Source: Bacteroidota bacterium
GTDB taxonomy: Bacteria > Bacteroidota > JABWAT01
Length of the DNA: 36,664 bases
Assembly (NCBI GenBank): GCA_017303995.1
Contig: JAFLBE010000045.1
Coordinates: 1 to 36,664, forward strand
Reading direction: 5' to 3'
Positions within the stretch are counted from its first letter, which is position 1; the number at the start of each line of letters is the position of its first letter. A model generated the notes under the pieces. That model saw nothing but the letters and a program-made list of their open reading frames with translations. It was not told the DNA's origin and did not search any database. The translations under genes were made by a program, and so were the position numbers. Below, piece after piece: positions 16,021 to 24,318 of this stretch.

Positions 16021-16617
16021 ATGTTTTATTGTAAAAAACTCGGTATTCCTTGGATTTTGATGTTATTTGCAACCTTCTTCTCCTGCTCAACCAATGTGCT
16101 GACCAATGAGAAAGGGTCATCATTTAATACCTTTATAAGTAAATTCAAACCACTTGATTTACCGTTGAAAATCGATCTGGATGATAAAACCCTTTTAAAA
16201 AATTCTCAAATAATTGATCCGAATTCAACAGATACACTTTTTATTAAACCAAATGGAAATTTTGTAGCTTATGGCTATTTGAAAGATACCAAAGATTTCT
16301 TTTCTTTGATTTATGTGGTAATTGGTGATGGACCCTATTTCCGGATTGCTAATTTTGACAAGGAATTCAATCAAATCGCTGACACTTCCATTTTAAATTC
16401 AGAAGGTTGTGTACCAGGTACTTTATGTCTGGTTTGTAATACGACCATTCAAATTAATGAAAATAAAACGATTCGAACGTTGGATTCAATGAACTATTTA
16501 AATTGCGATTCAACAGGGAATTCGTCCGGTTCTATTTTGAGCAAAAGTCAGTTGGAACAAATCATCAGTATAGATAAAAAAGGTCATTTTAAAATTACCT
16601 CCAAAAACTCTTTTTAA
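16021..16617 (+). CDS. Hypothetical lipoprotein
   Basis: 198 residues. The start M-F-Y-C-K-K-L-G is followed by a hydrophobic core and lipobox-like F-F-S-C (Cys22), then S-T-N, so it is probably a lipoprotein. A GTG one codon earlier is an equally good start. The body has a strand-rich middle (FVAYGYLKDTKDFFSLIYVV, FRIANFDKEFNQIADTS) reminiscent of 6-bladed beta-propeller peptides, and a cysteine cluster C-V-P-G-T-L-C-L-V-C that could form disulphides or bind metal. No family recognised. It stands alone between ppc and a DinB-like gene. Confidence 0.65.
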   Translation: MFYCKKLGIPWILMLFATFFSCSTNVLTNEKGSSFNTFISKFKPLDLPLKIDLDDKTLLKNSQIIDPNSTDTLFIKPNGNFVAYGYLKDTKDFFSLIYVVIGDGPYFRIANFDKEFNQIADTSILNSEGCVPGTLCLVCNTTIQINENKTIRTLDSMNYLNCDSTGNSSGSILSKSQLEQIISIDKKGHFKITSKNSF

Positions 16618-16699
16618 TTCTAATTGAGTACAGGAATACTCCAAAACCTGGGAAGAAAATAGTCCTGCGGAACTCCATCTGATTTTCACTGGGAAAGAA

Positions 16700-17179
16700 A
16701 TGAACCCATCACCGCAAAACGACATTGAAATCAGTTTAAAAAAACTGCAGGCAAAAGTAGTTGAGCTTTGTGAATTTTTCGGGCAGGATTACGACTTTGA
16801 AACCATGATCTATGAATTCTGGAATGCAAAACAGGTACTCGCACATCTTGTCTTCTGGCACGAAAGTTTTGCAAGAAATATCAGTGATATTGGAAACGAA
16901 AAGAAACCCTCACCGCTCAAGGGAAGTTTGTCGGAAGTCAATCAGCGAAGTGTCTCATCATCAATCCACTTTTCAATTCCCGAACTCATCCAAAAACTGT
17001 CGGCAGCACAACAAACAATCGAGCAACATATTTTTAACGAGAACATCAGCATGATTCCGTACAAAAAGGGATCACGACCTTATTCCAGAAAAGAACATCT
17101 GGAAGTCGTTTCAGATCACCTCAACAAACATTTAAAAGAGTTGCGAAACCGGATGAAAAAAGGATTGGTAAACCTCTGA
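16700..17179 (+). CDS. DinB/ClbS-DfsB-like four-helix protein
   Basis: 159 residues, all helical. The segment FWNAKQVLAHLVFWHESFARN (from residue 40) is the classic first metal-binding helix of the DinB superfamily, closest in style to the ClbS/DfsB branch. His49 and the later H140-x3-H144 (SDHLNKHLKEL) form the usual three-histidine metal site; His54 is a further candidate. DinB-fold proteins include bacillithiol transferases and the colibactin-resistance hydrolase ClbS; most have no known substrate. It starts 82 bases after the lipoprotein gene and looks complete. Assignment to the ClbS branch is from motif style only. Confidence 0.72.
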   Translation: MNPSPQNDIEISLKKLQAKVVELCEFFGQDYDFETMIYEFWNAKQVLAHLVFWHESFARNISDIGNEKKPSPLKGSLSEVNQRSVSSSIHFSIPELIQKLSAAQQTIEQHIFNENISMIPYKKGSRPYSRKEHLEVVSDHLNKHLKELRNRMKKGLVNL

Positions 17180-17275
17180 CACTTATTTGAATTTATTTAA
17201 TCCTATTTACCTGATTCAATTAAAAAAAATCGGTTTCTATTAATAAGTTTACCAAACCAATAAAAGGAAATAAAA

Positions 17276-17752
17276 ATGAAAACAGGTATTTTACTTGTAC
17301 TCATTGGCATGTTGGCTTTGTCCTGCAGCCCGTCACCAAAATCAGAAATGCCCGGTCATTCTGAATCCGCAATGACCTCATCAATCGGTGATTCAGTCCG
17401 TGATGGAATTTTTATTCACATTACTCAAGGATACAAAGATCCACATCGGGTACTTATGCCACTAAGAATGGCTGTTATGATGGCAGAAGACAAAGATGTG
17501 CTGGTCTATATGGATATCAATTCAGTTGAATTGCTGGTTAAAGGTGCAAAAGATGTGACTCACCCGGAATTTGAATCAGCTCAAACTTACCTAAAAAAAC
17601 TGATCGAAAAGAAAATTACTGTTTACGCCTGCCCGACTTGTTTGAAAATTGCTGGGTTTAAACCTGAGGATCTGATGGATGGCATTCAGGTGGCAAATAA
17701 AAACGGCTTTTTCAATTTCACCAAAGGCAGAATCCTTACTATGGATTATTGA
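17276..17752 (+). CDS. DsrE-fold lipoprotein with CPTC motif
   Basis: 158 residues: lipobox L-A-L-S-C (Cys17), a Ser-rich linker to about residue 40, then a DsrE/DsrF-type alpha/beta domain: GIFIHITQGYKDPHRVLMPL, VLVYMDINSVELL, and ITVYACPTCLKIAG. The C119-P-T-C122 motif is where DsrE-like sulphur carriers have their active cysteine, but as C-x-x-C it could also act as a disulphide or metal site. DsrE-fold proteins shuttle persulphide sulphur or act in redox control; as a lipoprotein this one would do so in the periplasm or outer membrane. A clear terminator follows, so it ends a transcription unit. Expression may be separate from the DinB-like gene, since an AT-rich 96-base gap lies between. 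Confidence 0.8.
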   Translation: MKTGILLVLIGMLALSCSPSPKSEMPGHSESAMTSSIGDSVRDGIFIHITQGYKDPHRVLMPLRMAVMMAEDKDVLVYMDINSVELLVKGAKDVTHPEFESAQTYLKKLIEKKITVYACPTCLKIAGFKPEDLMDGIQVANKNGFFNFTKGRILTMDY

Positions 17753-17774
17753 TTCCCTAAAAAACGGATCGAAC

Positions 17775-17794
17775 TGCTGATCTTTACATCAGCA
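17775..17794 (+). repeat. Hairpin 3' of the DsrE lipoprotein gene
   Basis: TGCTGAT-CTTTAC-ATCAGCA is a perfect 7-bp stem with a 6-base loop about 20 bases after the stop. It has no T tract and is followed by the true terminator, so it may protect the 3' end or help termination. Confidence 0.45.
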
Positions 17795-17816
17795 ATAACG
17801 AAATTGTTTTAATTAC

Positions 17817-17867
17817 ACGCCCATTTGTGACGACCAGACCGGAAGTCTCAACTGGGCGTTTTTATTT
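17817..17867 (+). terminator. Rho-independent terminator
   Basis: ACGCCCA (17817-17823) pairs with TGGGCGT (17853-17859); inside, T-T-G pairs with C-A-A after one mismatch and A-G-A-C with G-T-C-T. A T-rich run (TTTTTATTT) starts at the base of the stem. It ends the unit containing the DsrE lipoprotein and insulates it from the ABC genes. Confidence 0.85.
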
Positions 17868-18035
17868 CTGCCATCCTTTATTTTATTTGAATCCAAAAAC
17901 CCTGGTTCACAGATAAAAGAATAAGCAACCTGATAGCAAAACGTTCTCCCGGACAACAAAACAGTTGACTTTCCGTTAAACTTCAAACAGATTGGCTACA
18001 ACCGATTTATTTTACAGATTATTCAACGGGATAAA

Positions 18036-18914
18036 ATGATACTGAAAATCAACAACCTTACGAAAGTTTATCCGAACGGGGTAAAAGCCCTCGATGGTCT
18101 GAACATTGAAATAAAAAGCGGAATGTTCGGTTTACTGGGTCCGAACGGTGCCGGAAAGTCTTCGTTTATGCGAACACTCGCCACCCTTCAGACTCCTGAT
18201 TCAGGCAGTATCTTTTTTGATGATCTGGATGTGCTGAAAAATCCGATGGAACTGAGAAAACGTTTGGGTTACCTGCCTCAGGAATTTGGCGTTTATCCGA
18301 AAATGTCGGCGTGGGATTTGCTTGACTACCTTGCTGTTCTCAAGGGAATTTCTGTTTCCCGGGAACGTTCGGAACTCATCAATCAGGTTCTGGAGATCAC
18401 CAACCTGTTTGACGTCAGAAAAAAGAATGTAGACGGATTTTCAGGCGGGATGAAACAGCGGTTCGGTATCGCCCAGCTTCTGCTGAACAATCCAAAGCTC
18501 ATTATTGTGGATGAACCTACAGCAGGTTTGGATCCGGCTGAAAGAAACCGGTTTTTAAATGTGCTGAGAGATATTGCCAGCGAAAATATTATCATTTTCT
18601 CAACCCACATTGTGGATGATATTAAAGATTTGTGCAACGATATGGCGATTATGAACAAAGGGCGGATTCTTGCTAAAATCCACCCATTGGAAGCTGAAAA
18701 AGAGATCGAAGGCAAAATCTGGACGAGTTCAGTTTCACCGGATGATCTCGAAAAAACTGAAAAGACTTTTTGTGTTCTTTCTTCCCGGTACAATCCCGAC
18801 AATTCCATTTCAGTCAGGGTCTTCTCTGAAGATCAACCGGCCGGTTTCATGGTTTCAACGCCCAATCTTGAAGATGTTTACTTTCTGACCCTTCAAACCG
18901 GAAATGTAAACTAA
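18036..18914 (+). CDS. ABC transporter ATP-binding protein
   Basis: 292 residues. Complete ATPase: Walker A GPNGAGKS (35-42), Q-loop Gln82 in L-P-Q-E-F, signature F-S-G-G-M-K-Q-R (135-142), Walker B LIIVDE (155-160) with D-loop A-G-L-D, and H-loop His191. A C-terminal part of about 80 residues after residue 215 is typical of ABC-2 exporters of the CcmA/NatA group. It ends 3 bases before the permease-peptidase gene, so they form one transporter. In Bacteroidota this pair recurs next to each other. The transported substrate is unknown; the peptidase partner suggests a peptide or a surface-processing role. A 280-base gap with a terminator lies upstream, so a promoter should lie just before. Confidence 0.93.
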   Translation: MILKINNLTKVYPNGVKALDGLNIEIKSGMFGLLGPNGAGKSSFMRTLATLQTPDSGSIFFDDLDVLKNPMELRKRLGYLPQEFGVYPKMSAWDLLDYLAVLKGISVSRERSELINQVLEITNLFDVRKKNVDGFSGGMKQRFGIAQLLLNNPKLIIVDEPTAGLDPAERNRFLNVLRDIASENIIIFSTHIVDDIKDLCNDMAIMNKGRILAKIHPLEAEKEIEGKIWTSSVSPDDLEKTEKTFCVLSSRYNPDNSISVRVFSEDQPAGFMVSTPNLEDVYFLTLQTGNVN

Positions 18915-18917
18915 CCT

Positions 18918-21900
18918 ATGTTTTCAGCGATATTTTTCTTCGAACTGAAATGCTGGTTAAAAAGCGGATCCTTTTACGCTTATTTCTTTGTCCTTTTCCT
19001 GATGGCTTTTGCAAGTATGGCGGGCGCTGCAGGTGCTTTTGGTGAAGGATCTTCCAATCTCAATGAAGTGGCCAATTCTCCGCTCAGTATTTACAACTTT
19101 ACTTCCTTCTTTAACAAATTGCTGTTGTTCCTCATCCCGGCAATTGTTGGAACGACACTTTACAAGGATTTTAAAAGTAATTTTCACAGTATTTTATTCA
19201 CCTATCCGTTTACAAAACTTCATTATCTGCCAGCCAAATTTCTGAGCAGTTTTTTAATCCTTTCCCTTCTTGCTCTTGCAGTTGAGGCCGGATTACTTGC
19301 CGGGTCCTTGATTCCGGGACTCAATCCGGTTCAGGTAACTCCTTTTAACCCTGCACCTTATCTTCAAACCTTTTTCATTTATCTGATTCCGAATCTGTTT
19401 TTGTTCAGTGCAGTTGTTTTCAGTGTCACTCTGTTGACACGAAACATGACCACCGGTTTTATTTCGGTTATTCTGCTCTGGATTCTGAGGGAAATTCTGC
19501 TTCGGTTTGCCGGTGAACCCGGATTGTTTCTTTTCATGGCGGATCCGTTTGCAGAAACCGTTACCCTTCATTTTACCCGGTTTCTCACCGAAGCTGAAAC
19601 AAACACTGCCTTGCTCCCACTAAATTCTGAACTTCTTGCCAACCGGATGTTCTGGATTTCCCTCTCCTTCCTCATTTTCATACCCGTGGTCAAGTGGTTT
19701 TCCTTCAGTCAGACTGCAGGCTCATTTTTCAGAAAATCTGCTGAACCCAGCGCCAGAAATCCAGTTCAGGGAAAAAGCATTTCCCGAATCAAACTGATTA
19801 AAACCCGCCTTGATTTTTCGTTTTTATCCGCCCTAAAGACCTCATGGAAATTGTCGAAAACTGATTTCTTTTTTGTGATCAAAAGCGGTGCATTTATCAG
19901 TATTCTGATTGCCGGGATCATTTTTATCGGGGTGATTCTGCTTCAGGTCAACCCACAGACCGAAACCCGGTCATTGCCGCTAACCCGGGTGATTCTGGGT
20001 CTTCCGGTTTTCTTCTTTTCTTTCCTGATTCAGATTCTGACGTTCCTTTATGCAGGAATTTTGATTCACCGTGCTAAAAACGCCAGAATGAATGACCTGA
20101 TTGCAGCAACAACGGTTCCAAACTGGGTTTTGTTGTTTTCGAGAGTTCTGACCCTTTTGAAAATTCAAATCCTTTTATTTTTCCTGCTGATGGGCTCCGG
20201 ACTTCTTTTTCAGCTCACCAGTGGCCATGTTCAGTTTGAAATCGGACATTATCTGTTTGATTTGTTTGTGATTCACCTGATCGGACTCATAACCTGGTCG
20301 TTTCTTGCTCTGTTTATTCACACACTGTTCGATTCTCTTTACCCGGGTTTGTTTTTACTGATTTTAATTTCTCTTGGAATTTCACAGCTTCCTTCACTTG
20401 GTATTGAACCTTATATTTTCAGATTCAATGATGCACCCAACTCTGATTTTTATCTGCATTATTCCGATATCAATGGTCATAGTCATGCACTGATGGCATT
20501 TTTGATTTACAAAGGGTACTGGTTTGTTTTTGGACTCGGACTCTATTGCATCACCCTTTTATTCTGGCAACGGGAGATCAGTTTTTCCTTCCGGCAACGA
20601 CTGATAACTGCCACGAAAAGATTTCACGGAATTCTGTCTGTTTTCACTTTTTCAATTTTAGCACTTTTTTTTGTTTTTGGTTATCTCCTTTATCAACAGG
20701 AAATGAAACCGGAAAATAAAACCCTGACTTCCCGAGAAGAAAATGCCATTCTTGCTCAGTTTCAAAAAAAGTATAATCATTTGCAGCAGGTAGAACAGCC
20801 CAGAATTACTTCCGTTTTTGTTGAATTGGATCTTTTTCCAGAAACCAATTCCTTTGAAGCAACTGGAACCTACACCCTGGTCAATAAAACCGGGAAACGG
20901 GTAGATTCACTTCTGATCCGGTCAGGTTATGATGAAATCACCACGCTTTCCTTCAGTTCTCCGGCTAGGTTAATCAGTGAAGATTCTGCCTTTCAGTTTT
21001 ATGTTTATAAACTTGAACCCGGTCTCAATCCGCTGGATAGTATGAAAATTAACTTCACTGTCCGAAATCAGGAAAATTCATTTCTCGTCCGTCATTCCGG
21101 AGTTCTGAAAAACGGGACCTATCTGAAAAACGACATTTTCCCCAAATTGGGATATTTTGGTGAATCCACAAAAAAACATCCATCAGATACAACTTCACAG
21201 GAAAATCACTATCAAAGTTCTGATGCCGATCTCGTTCATTTTGAAGCCATTCTCAACACGACACCGTCTCAGATTGCACTAACAGCAGGATATCTCACCA
21301 GGGAATGGATGCAAAGCGGCAGGCGTTATTTTCACTATAAAATGGATCATCCAATTAAATGGGTCGTCGGCTTTAACTCAGGAGAATTTGAAACGGTCAG
21401 GGAAAAGGTAAACGGGATTGATTACCGCATTTTCTTCCATCCTGAACATCATTATAATCTGAATCAATTGATGGATGGATTGAAGGCATCAATGGCTTAC
21501 AATGAAATGAATTTCGGACCTTATCAGCACAAAGAAGCACAGATTATTGAATTTCCCAGATCAGAGGGAACCTACGCAACCACATCAGCAAACTGCATTC
21601 AAATGTCGGAGGTGCGGTTTACCAATGACATCAGCAAAATCAGCTCAGGCGGAATTGATTTATCCTTTTATGTGGCAGCCCATGAACTTGCCCATCAATG
21701 GTGGGGTAATCAGGCTAATCCCGCCAATGCATTGGGTGCCACGATGATGACTGAAAGTGTTGCTGAATACATCACTGCAAAGATTTATGAAAAGAAATAT
21801 GGTAAAAAAAGTGCAATCCGCTTTCTTGAAATCCAGCATGCCCGGTATCTCATGGGAAGAGCCAATGAAACGAATGTTGAGGTTCCATTATTTCTTGCCA

Positions 21901-22184
21901 GACCGGAACAATCGTATTTAACTTACGGGAAAGGTGCCCTGGCTTTTTACATTCTGAGTGAACATATCGGAGAAAAGACACTGAATCAGGCACTTAAATC
22001 GTTTCTGGATAAAGTGAAAAACCAAAGCCAATATCCGACTTCACTGGAACTTCTGGATTTTCTGAAACAGGCGACTCCGGAAAGTCAACAGTTTTTAATT
22101 GAGGATTTATTTGAATCTACATCCGCAGAAAAATTAGAATTGCATTTTGACGGAATAAAGAATCTTGAAAGTTCAGAGAAATAA
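18918..22184 (+). CDS. ABC-2 permease fused to M1 aminopeptidase
   Basis: 1088 residues. Residues 1-590 hold two sets of about six membrane helices each (first set 15-265, second 318-590), the ABC-2 permease. From about 600 to the end is an M1-family zinc peptidase: a beta-sandwich domain, then H922-E923-x2-H926 in AAHELAHQWWG with third ligand Glu946 in M-T-E-S-V-A-E and catalytic Tyr1003 in LTYGKGAL. The spacing from HExxH to the glutamate is 19 residues rather than the usual 18. I recall the same for relatives of this fusion, but could not check. The exopeptidase G-A-M-E-N loop is replaced by T-Y-A-T-T-S-A-N-C, so substrate preference probably differs from ordinary aminopeptidases. Topology places the peptidase outside the cytoplasm. 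It pairs with the ATPase just before it. Confidence 0.92.
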   Translation: MFSAIFFFELKCWLKSGSFYAYFFVLFLMAFASMAGAAGAFGEGSSNLNEVANSPLSIYNFTSFFNKLLLFLIPAIVGTTLYKDFKSNFHSILFTYPFTKLHYLPAKFLSSFLILSLLALAVEAGLLAGSLIPGLNPVQVTPFNPAPYLQTFFIYLIPNLFLFSAVVFSVTLLTRNMTTGFISVILLWILREILLRFAGEPGLFLFMADPFAETVTLHFTRFLTEAETNTALLPLNSELLANRMFWISLSFLIFIPVVKWFSFSQTAGSFFRKSAEPSARNPVQGKSISRIKLIKTRLDFSFLSALKTSWKLSKTDFFFVIKSGAFISILIAGIIFIGVILLQVNPQTETRSLPLTRVILGLPVFFFSFLIQILTFLYAGILIHRAKNARMNDLIAATTVPNWVLLFSRVLTLLKIQILLFFLLMGSGLLFQLTSGHVQFEIGHYLFDLFVIHLIGLITWSFLALFIHTLFDSLYPGLFLLILISLGISQLPSLGIEPYIFRFNDAPNSDFYLHYSDINGHSHALMAFLIYKGYWFVFGLGLYCITLLFWQREISFSFRQRLITATKRFHGILSVFTFSILALFFVFGYLLYQQEMKPENKTLTSREENAILAQFQKKYNHLQQVEQPRITSVFVELDLFPETNSFEATGTYTLVNKTGKRVDSLLIRSGYDEITTLSFSSPARLISEDSAFQFYVYKLEPGLNPLDSMKINFTVRNQENSFLVRHSGVLKNGTYLKNDIFPKLGYFGESTKKHPSDTTSQENHYQSSDADLVHFEAILNTTPSQIALTAGYLTREWMQSGRRYFHYKMDHPIKWVVGFNSGEFETVREKVNGIDYRIFFHPEHHYNLNQLMDGLKASMAYNEMNFGPYQHKEAQIIEFPRSEGTYATTSANCIQMSEVRFTNDISKISSGGIDLSFYVAAHELAHQWWGNQANPANALGATMMTESVAEYITAKIYEKKYGKKSAIRFLEIQHARYLMGRANETNVEVPLFLARPEQSYLTYGKGALAFYILSEHIGEKTLNQALKSFLDKVKNQSQYPTSLELLDFLKQATPESQQFLIEDLFESTSAEKLELHFDGIKNLESSEK

Positions 22185-22208
22185 TAAGGAATCAGAAACG
22201 AGTAAAAA

Positions 22209-22597
22209 ATGATCAACCTAAATCATGACGTCACCACCTTTCTTGACGGACAAAACCATCCGCTCAGAACCGAAATCGAGAAGTTGAGAAATCTCATATT
22301 AAGTGTAAGTTCTGAAATAACCGAAAATATAAAGTGAACGGACCCAATTATTGTTTTTGCGGTGAGGATAGAATTACAATGAGAATCCATCCGCCAAAAC
22401 AAATCCAACTCATCTTTCACCGCGTTGCAAAAGTAAAATCACAGCCACAGAACAGATTGATACAGGATAAAACGGGACTGTTGATCTGGAAAGAAAATGA
22501 CCGGGCAGTTGCAACCTTTAAAACTATGAAAGAAATTGAGGCGTCGAATGAAACTCTCAAACTGATTGTATCAGACTGGATACAAGCTGCAAAATAG
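22209..22597 (+). pseudogene. DUF1801 (YdhG-like) protein, frameshifted
   Basis: Two frames together read as one DUF1801 protein. The first 42 codons (M-I-N-L-N-H-D-V, then TEIEKLRNLILSV) run into TGA at 22335-22337. The second continues directly after it in the +1 frame as N-G-P-N-Y-C-F-C-G-E-D-R-I-T, IHPPKQIQLIFHRVAKVK, LLIWKENDRAVATFK. Family members have I-K-W-N-x-P at the junction; here A-A-G-T-G-A-A-C gives K-stop, and one extra G restores K-W-N. So a single missing G in the Trp codon breaks the gene. The family includes the frataxin-like YdhG iron chaperone group; function is otherwise unknown. It heads a string of small stress-type genes. Confidence 0.82.
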
Positions 22598-22621
22598 GAT
22601 CCACCTTATACAGGATGCAGA

Positions 22622-23002
22622 ATGAAAGCAGAAATTAAAGACGGAAAGCCGGCCATTTACGCCAAAACCCGTGCAGATTGGCGGACCTGGCTTCAGGAAA
22701 ATTGCCAGCAAGAAAAATCAGTTTGGCTTATTCTTTTCCATAAAAAAAGCAAAACGGAAAGTGTTTCGATGATTGAAGCAACCGAAGAAGCCCTTTGTTT
22801 TGGGTGGATTGACAGCCTTTGCAAAAGCCGGGATGGAGAAAGTTATTACCTGACCTACTCGCCCAGAAATCCAAAGAAAAGTAACTGGAGCGAAATTAAT
22901 ATTGGCAGGGCAGAAAGACTGATTGAACAGGGATTAATGACAGAGTTTGGAATGAAACACATCATTATGGCAAAAGAAAAAGGAAAATGGAAAGCAGAAT
23001 GA
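22622..23002 (+). CDS. YdeI/OmdA-family protein, C-terminally short
   Basis: 126 residues matching the N-terminal part of the YdeI family: DWRTWLQENCQQEKSVWLIL, ATEEALCFGWIDSLCKSRD, YYLTYSPRNPKKSNWSEIN, and RAERLIEQGLMTEFG. Full members run to about 190 residues with a further C-terminal OmdA segment; here the frame stops straight after G-K-W-K-A-E. The 31 bases before the next gene hold no continuation in any frame, so the end looks deleted rather than frameshifted. YdeI-type proteins have been linked to resistance to antimicrobial peptides and bacteriocins, but the mechanism is unclear. Whether the short form is stable cannot be told. Confidence 0.75.
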   Translation: MKAEIKDGKPAIYAKTRADWRTWLQENCQQEKSVWLILFHKKSKTESVSMIEATEEALCFGWIDSLCKSRDGESYYLTYSPRNPKKSNWSEINIGRAERLIEQGLMTEFGMKHIIMAKEKGKWKAE

Positions 23003-23033
23003 ACGGGCTAAAATCTAAATTCCAGAGAAATAA

Positions 23034-23510
23034 ATGAATAAAAACCATCAGTATAAAGTCACCATTGAGTGGACGGGAAACACCGGCACTGGAACCACTA
23101 ATTACCGGGGATACGAACGAAGTCACGACATCCGGATTGACAATAAACCCGATATTTCAGCTTCTTCTGATCCGGCATTTCGGGGTGACAGGATCAAACA
23201 TAATCCTGAAGAACTTTTAGTCGCCTCATTATCATCGTGTCACATGCTTTGGTATCTTCATCTTTGTTCCGAGGCAGGAGTTATTGTAGTTGATTATGAG
23301 GATCAGGCAACCGGAATCATGTCTGAAACAGCTGATGGCGGTGGTCATTTTACGGAGGTTACTCTGAACCCGGTTGTAACTGTTTCCAGCAAAGAAATGA
23401 TTGAAAAGGCAACAACCTTGCATAAAAATGCAAATGAACTTTGTTTTATCGCAAACTCAGTTAACTTTCCGGTTCATCATGTTCCAGTAATCAGTGTAAG
23501 TGAAAAATAG
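23034..23510 (+). CDS. OsmC-family peroxidase-like protein
   Basis: 158 residues, the usual OsmC/Ohr length. The two redox cysteines are Cys69 in ASLSSCHMLWYL and Cys137 in N-E-L-C-F-I-A. Glu60 in H-N-P-E-E-L and Arg50 in AFRGD fit the polar residues around the active site. Such proteins reduce organic hydroperoxides using lipoyl or dithiol donors. The W-T-G-N-x-G-x-G-T start and Y-x-R-S-H-D-I are typical of the OsmC branch rather than Ohr. It sits 31 bases after the YdeI gene, in a string of small stress genes, which fits an oxidative-stress unit. Regulation is not visible. Confidence 0.9.
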   Translation: MNKNHQYKVTIEWTGNTGTGTTNYRGYERSHDIRIDNKPDISASSDPAFRGDRIKHNPEELLVASLSSCHMLWYLHLCSEAGVIVVDYEDQATGIMSETADGGGHFTEVTLNPVVTVSSKEMIEKATTLHKNANELCFIANSVNFPVHHVPVISVSEK

Positions 23511-23567
23511 GTTGATGCTACAACCTGATATAGACTCCGAATTCATCCAATCAGAAAAACTGAACCT

Positions 23568-23918
23568 ATGATTACCCTTGATGACCTGAGAAATCTTGCC
23601 CTTTCTTTTCCTGAAACAACAGAAGGGCTTCATTTTGAAAAATTATCCTTTAGAGTAAAAAATAAAATCTTTGCAACCTGGGATGATAAAAATTGCAGGG
23701 CCTGCGTTAAATTATCAGCAGTTGATCAGGATGTATTTTCATCCATCGATAAAAAAATAATGTTCCCTGTTGATAACAAATGGGGTAAACAGGGCTGGAC
23801 ATTTATTGAAACCAATCTGGTTCAGGAAGAGCTGTTTCTTGACGCGCTCACAACTGCGTATTGTGAAGTGGCTCCAAAAAAACTTGCGGAACAGGTTAGA
23901 CCCAATGATAATATTTAA
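23568..23918 (+). CDS. MmcQ/YjbR-family protein
   Basis: 116 residues with the family plan: L-R-N-L-A-L-S-F-P-E-T-T-E at the start, F-R-V-K-N-K-I-F-A-T-W, a middle helix, and G-W-T-F-I-E-T-N-L-V near the end, followed by the A-Y-C-E-V-A-P-K-K-L helix. The fold is a CyaY-like double-wing domain found in MmcQ and YjbR; DNA binding has been proposed but the role is not established. It is complete, 57 bases after osmC and 15 before the cupin gene, so probably co-transcribed with both. Confidence 0.85.
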   Translation: MITLDDLRNLALSFPETTEGLHFEKLSFRVKNKIFATWDDKNCRACVKLSAVDQDVFSSIDKKIMFPVDNKWGKQGWTFIETNLVQEELFLDALTTAYCEVAPKKLAEQVRPNDNI

Positions 23919-23933
23919 AAAGAAAGACAAATC

Positions 23934-24260
23934 ATGAGCAGCACAATTGAAATCTCTAAAACATTTATTTCCACGGAAAGTATAGACTATTCTGACGGGT
24001 CAGTGGTCAGCAAAACCATTTTAAAAAAACCAACAGGAAACATCACCTTGTTTGCTTTCGATAAGGGTGAAGGATTATCTGAACATACCTCTCCATTTGA
24101 AGCATTGGTTCAATTGCTGGATGGCGAGGCAGAAATTATCATCGGAGGAAGTCCGTTTCAATTGAAATCTGGACAAAGTATCATTCTGCCGGCAAACCTA
24201 CCTCATTCACTTAAAGCAACAGAAAAATTTAAAATGATGCTGACTATGATAAAAAGCTGA
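23934..24260 (+). CDS. Small single-domain cupin protein
   Basis: 108 residues forming one cupin barrel. Motif 1 is G-E-G-L-S-E-H-T-S-P-F-E-A (His47 in S-E-H, Glu52), and motif 2 is L-P-A-N-L-P-H-S-L-K (His90). The usual second histidine of motif 1 is Ser49 here, so metal binding is possible but not certain. Small stand-alone cupins like this (L-V-Q-L-L-D-G-E-A-E-I-I-I-G-G) are common in Bacteroidota and have no assigned reaction. It lies 15 bases after the MmcQ/YjbR gene and 58 before the AraC-type gene. Confidence 0.85.
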   Translation: MSSTIEISKTFISTESIDYSDGSVVSKTILKKPTGNITLFAFDKGEGLSEHTSPFEALVQLLDGEAEIIIGGSPFQLKSGQSIILPANLPHSLKATEKFKMMLTMIKS

Positions 24261-24318
24261 AAGAAAAGTGTGGTATATAAATCCCTTAAAAAAAACGAAC
24301 CGCTGAAATTAAATTGAT

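Noticed and set aside
18383-18808. 141-codon minus-strand frame
   Set aside because: It is antisense to the ABC ATPase, whose motifs on the + strand are complete; the frame has no domain.
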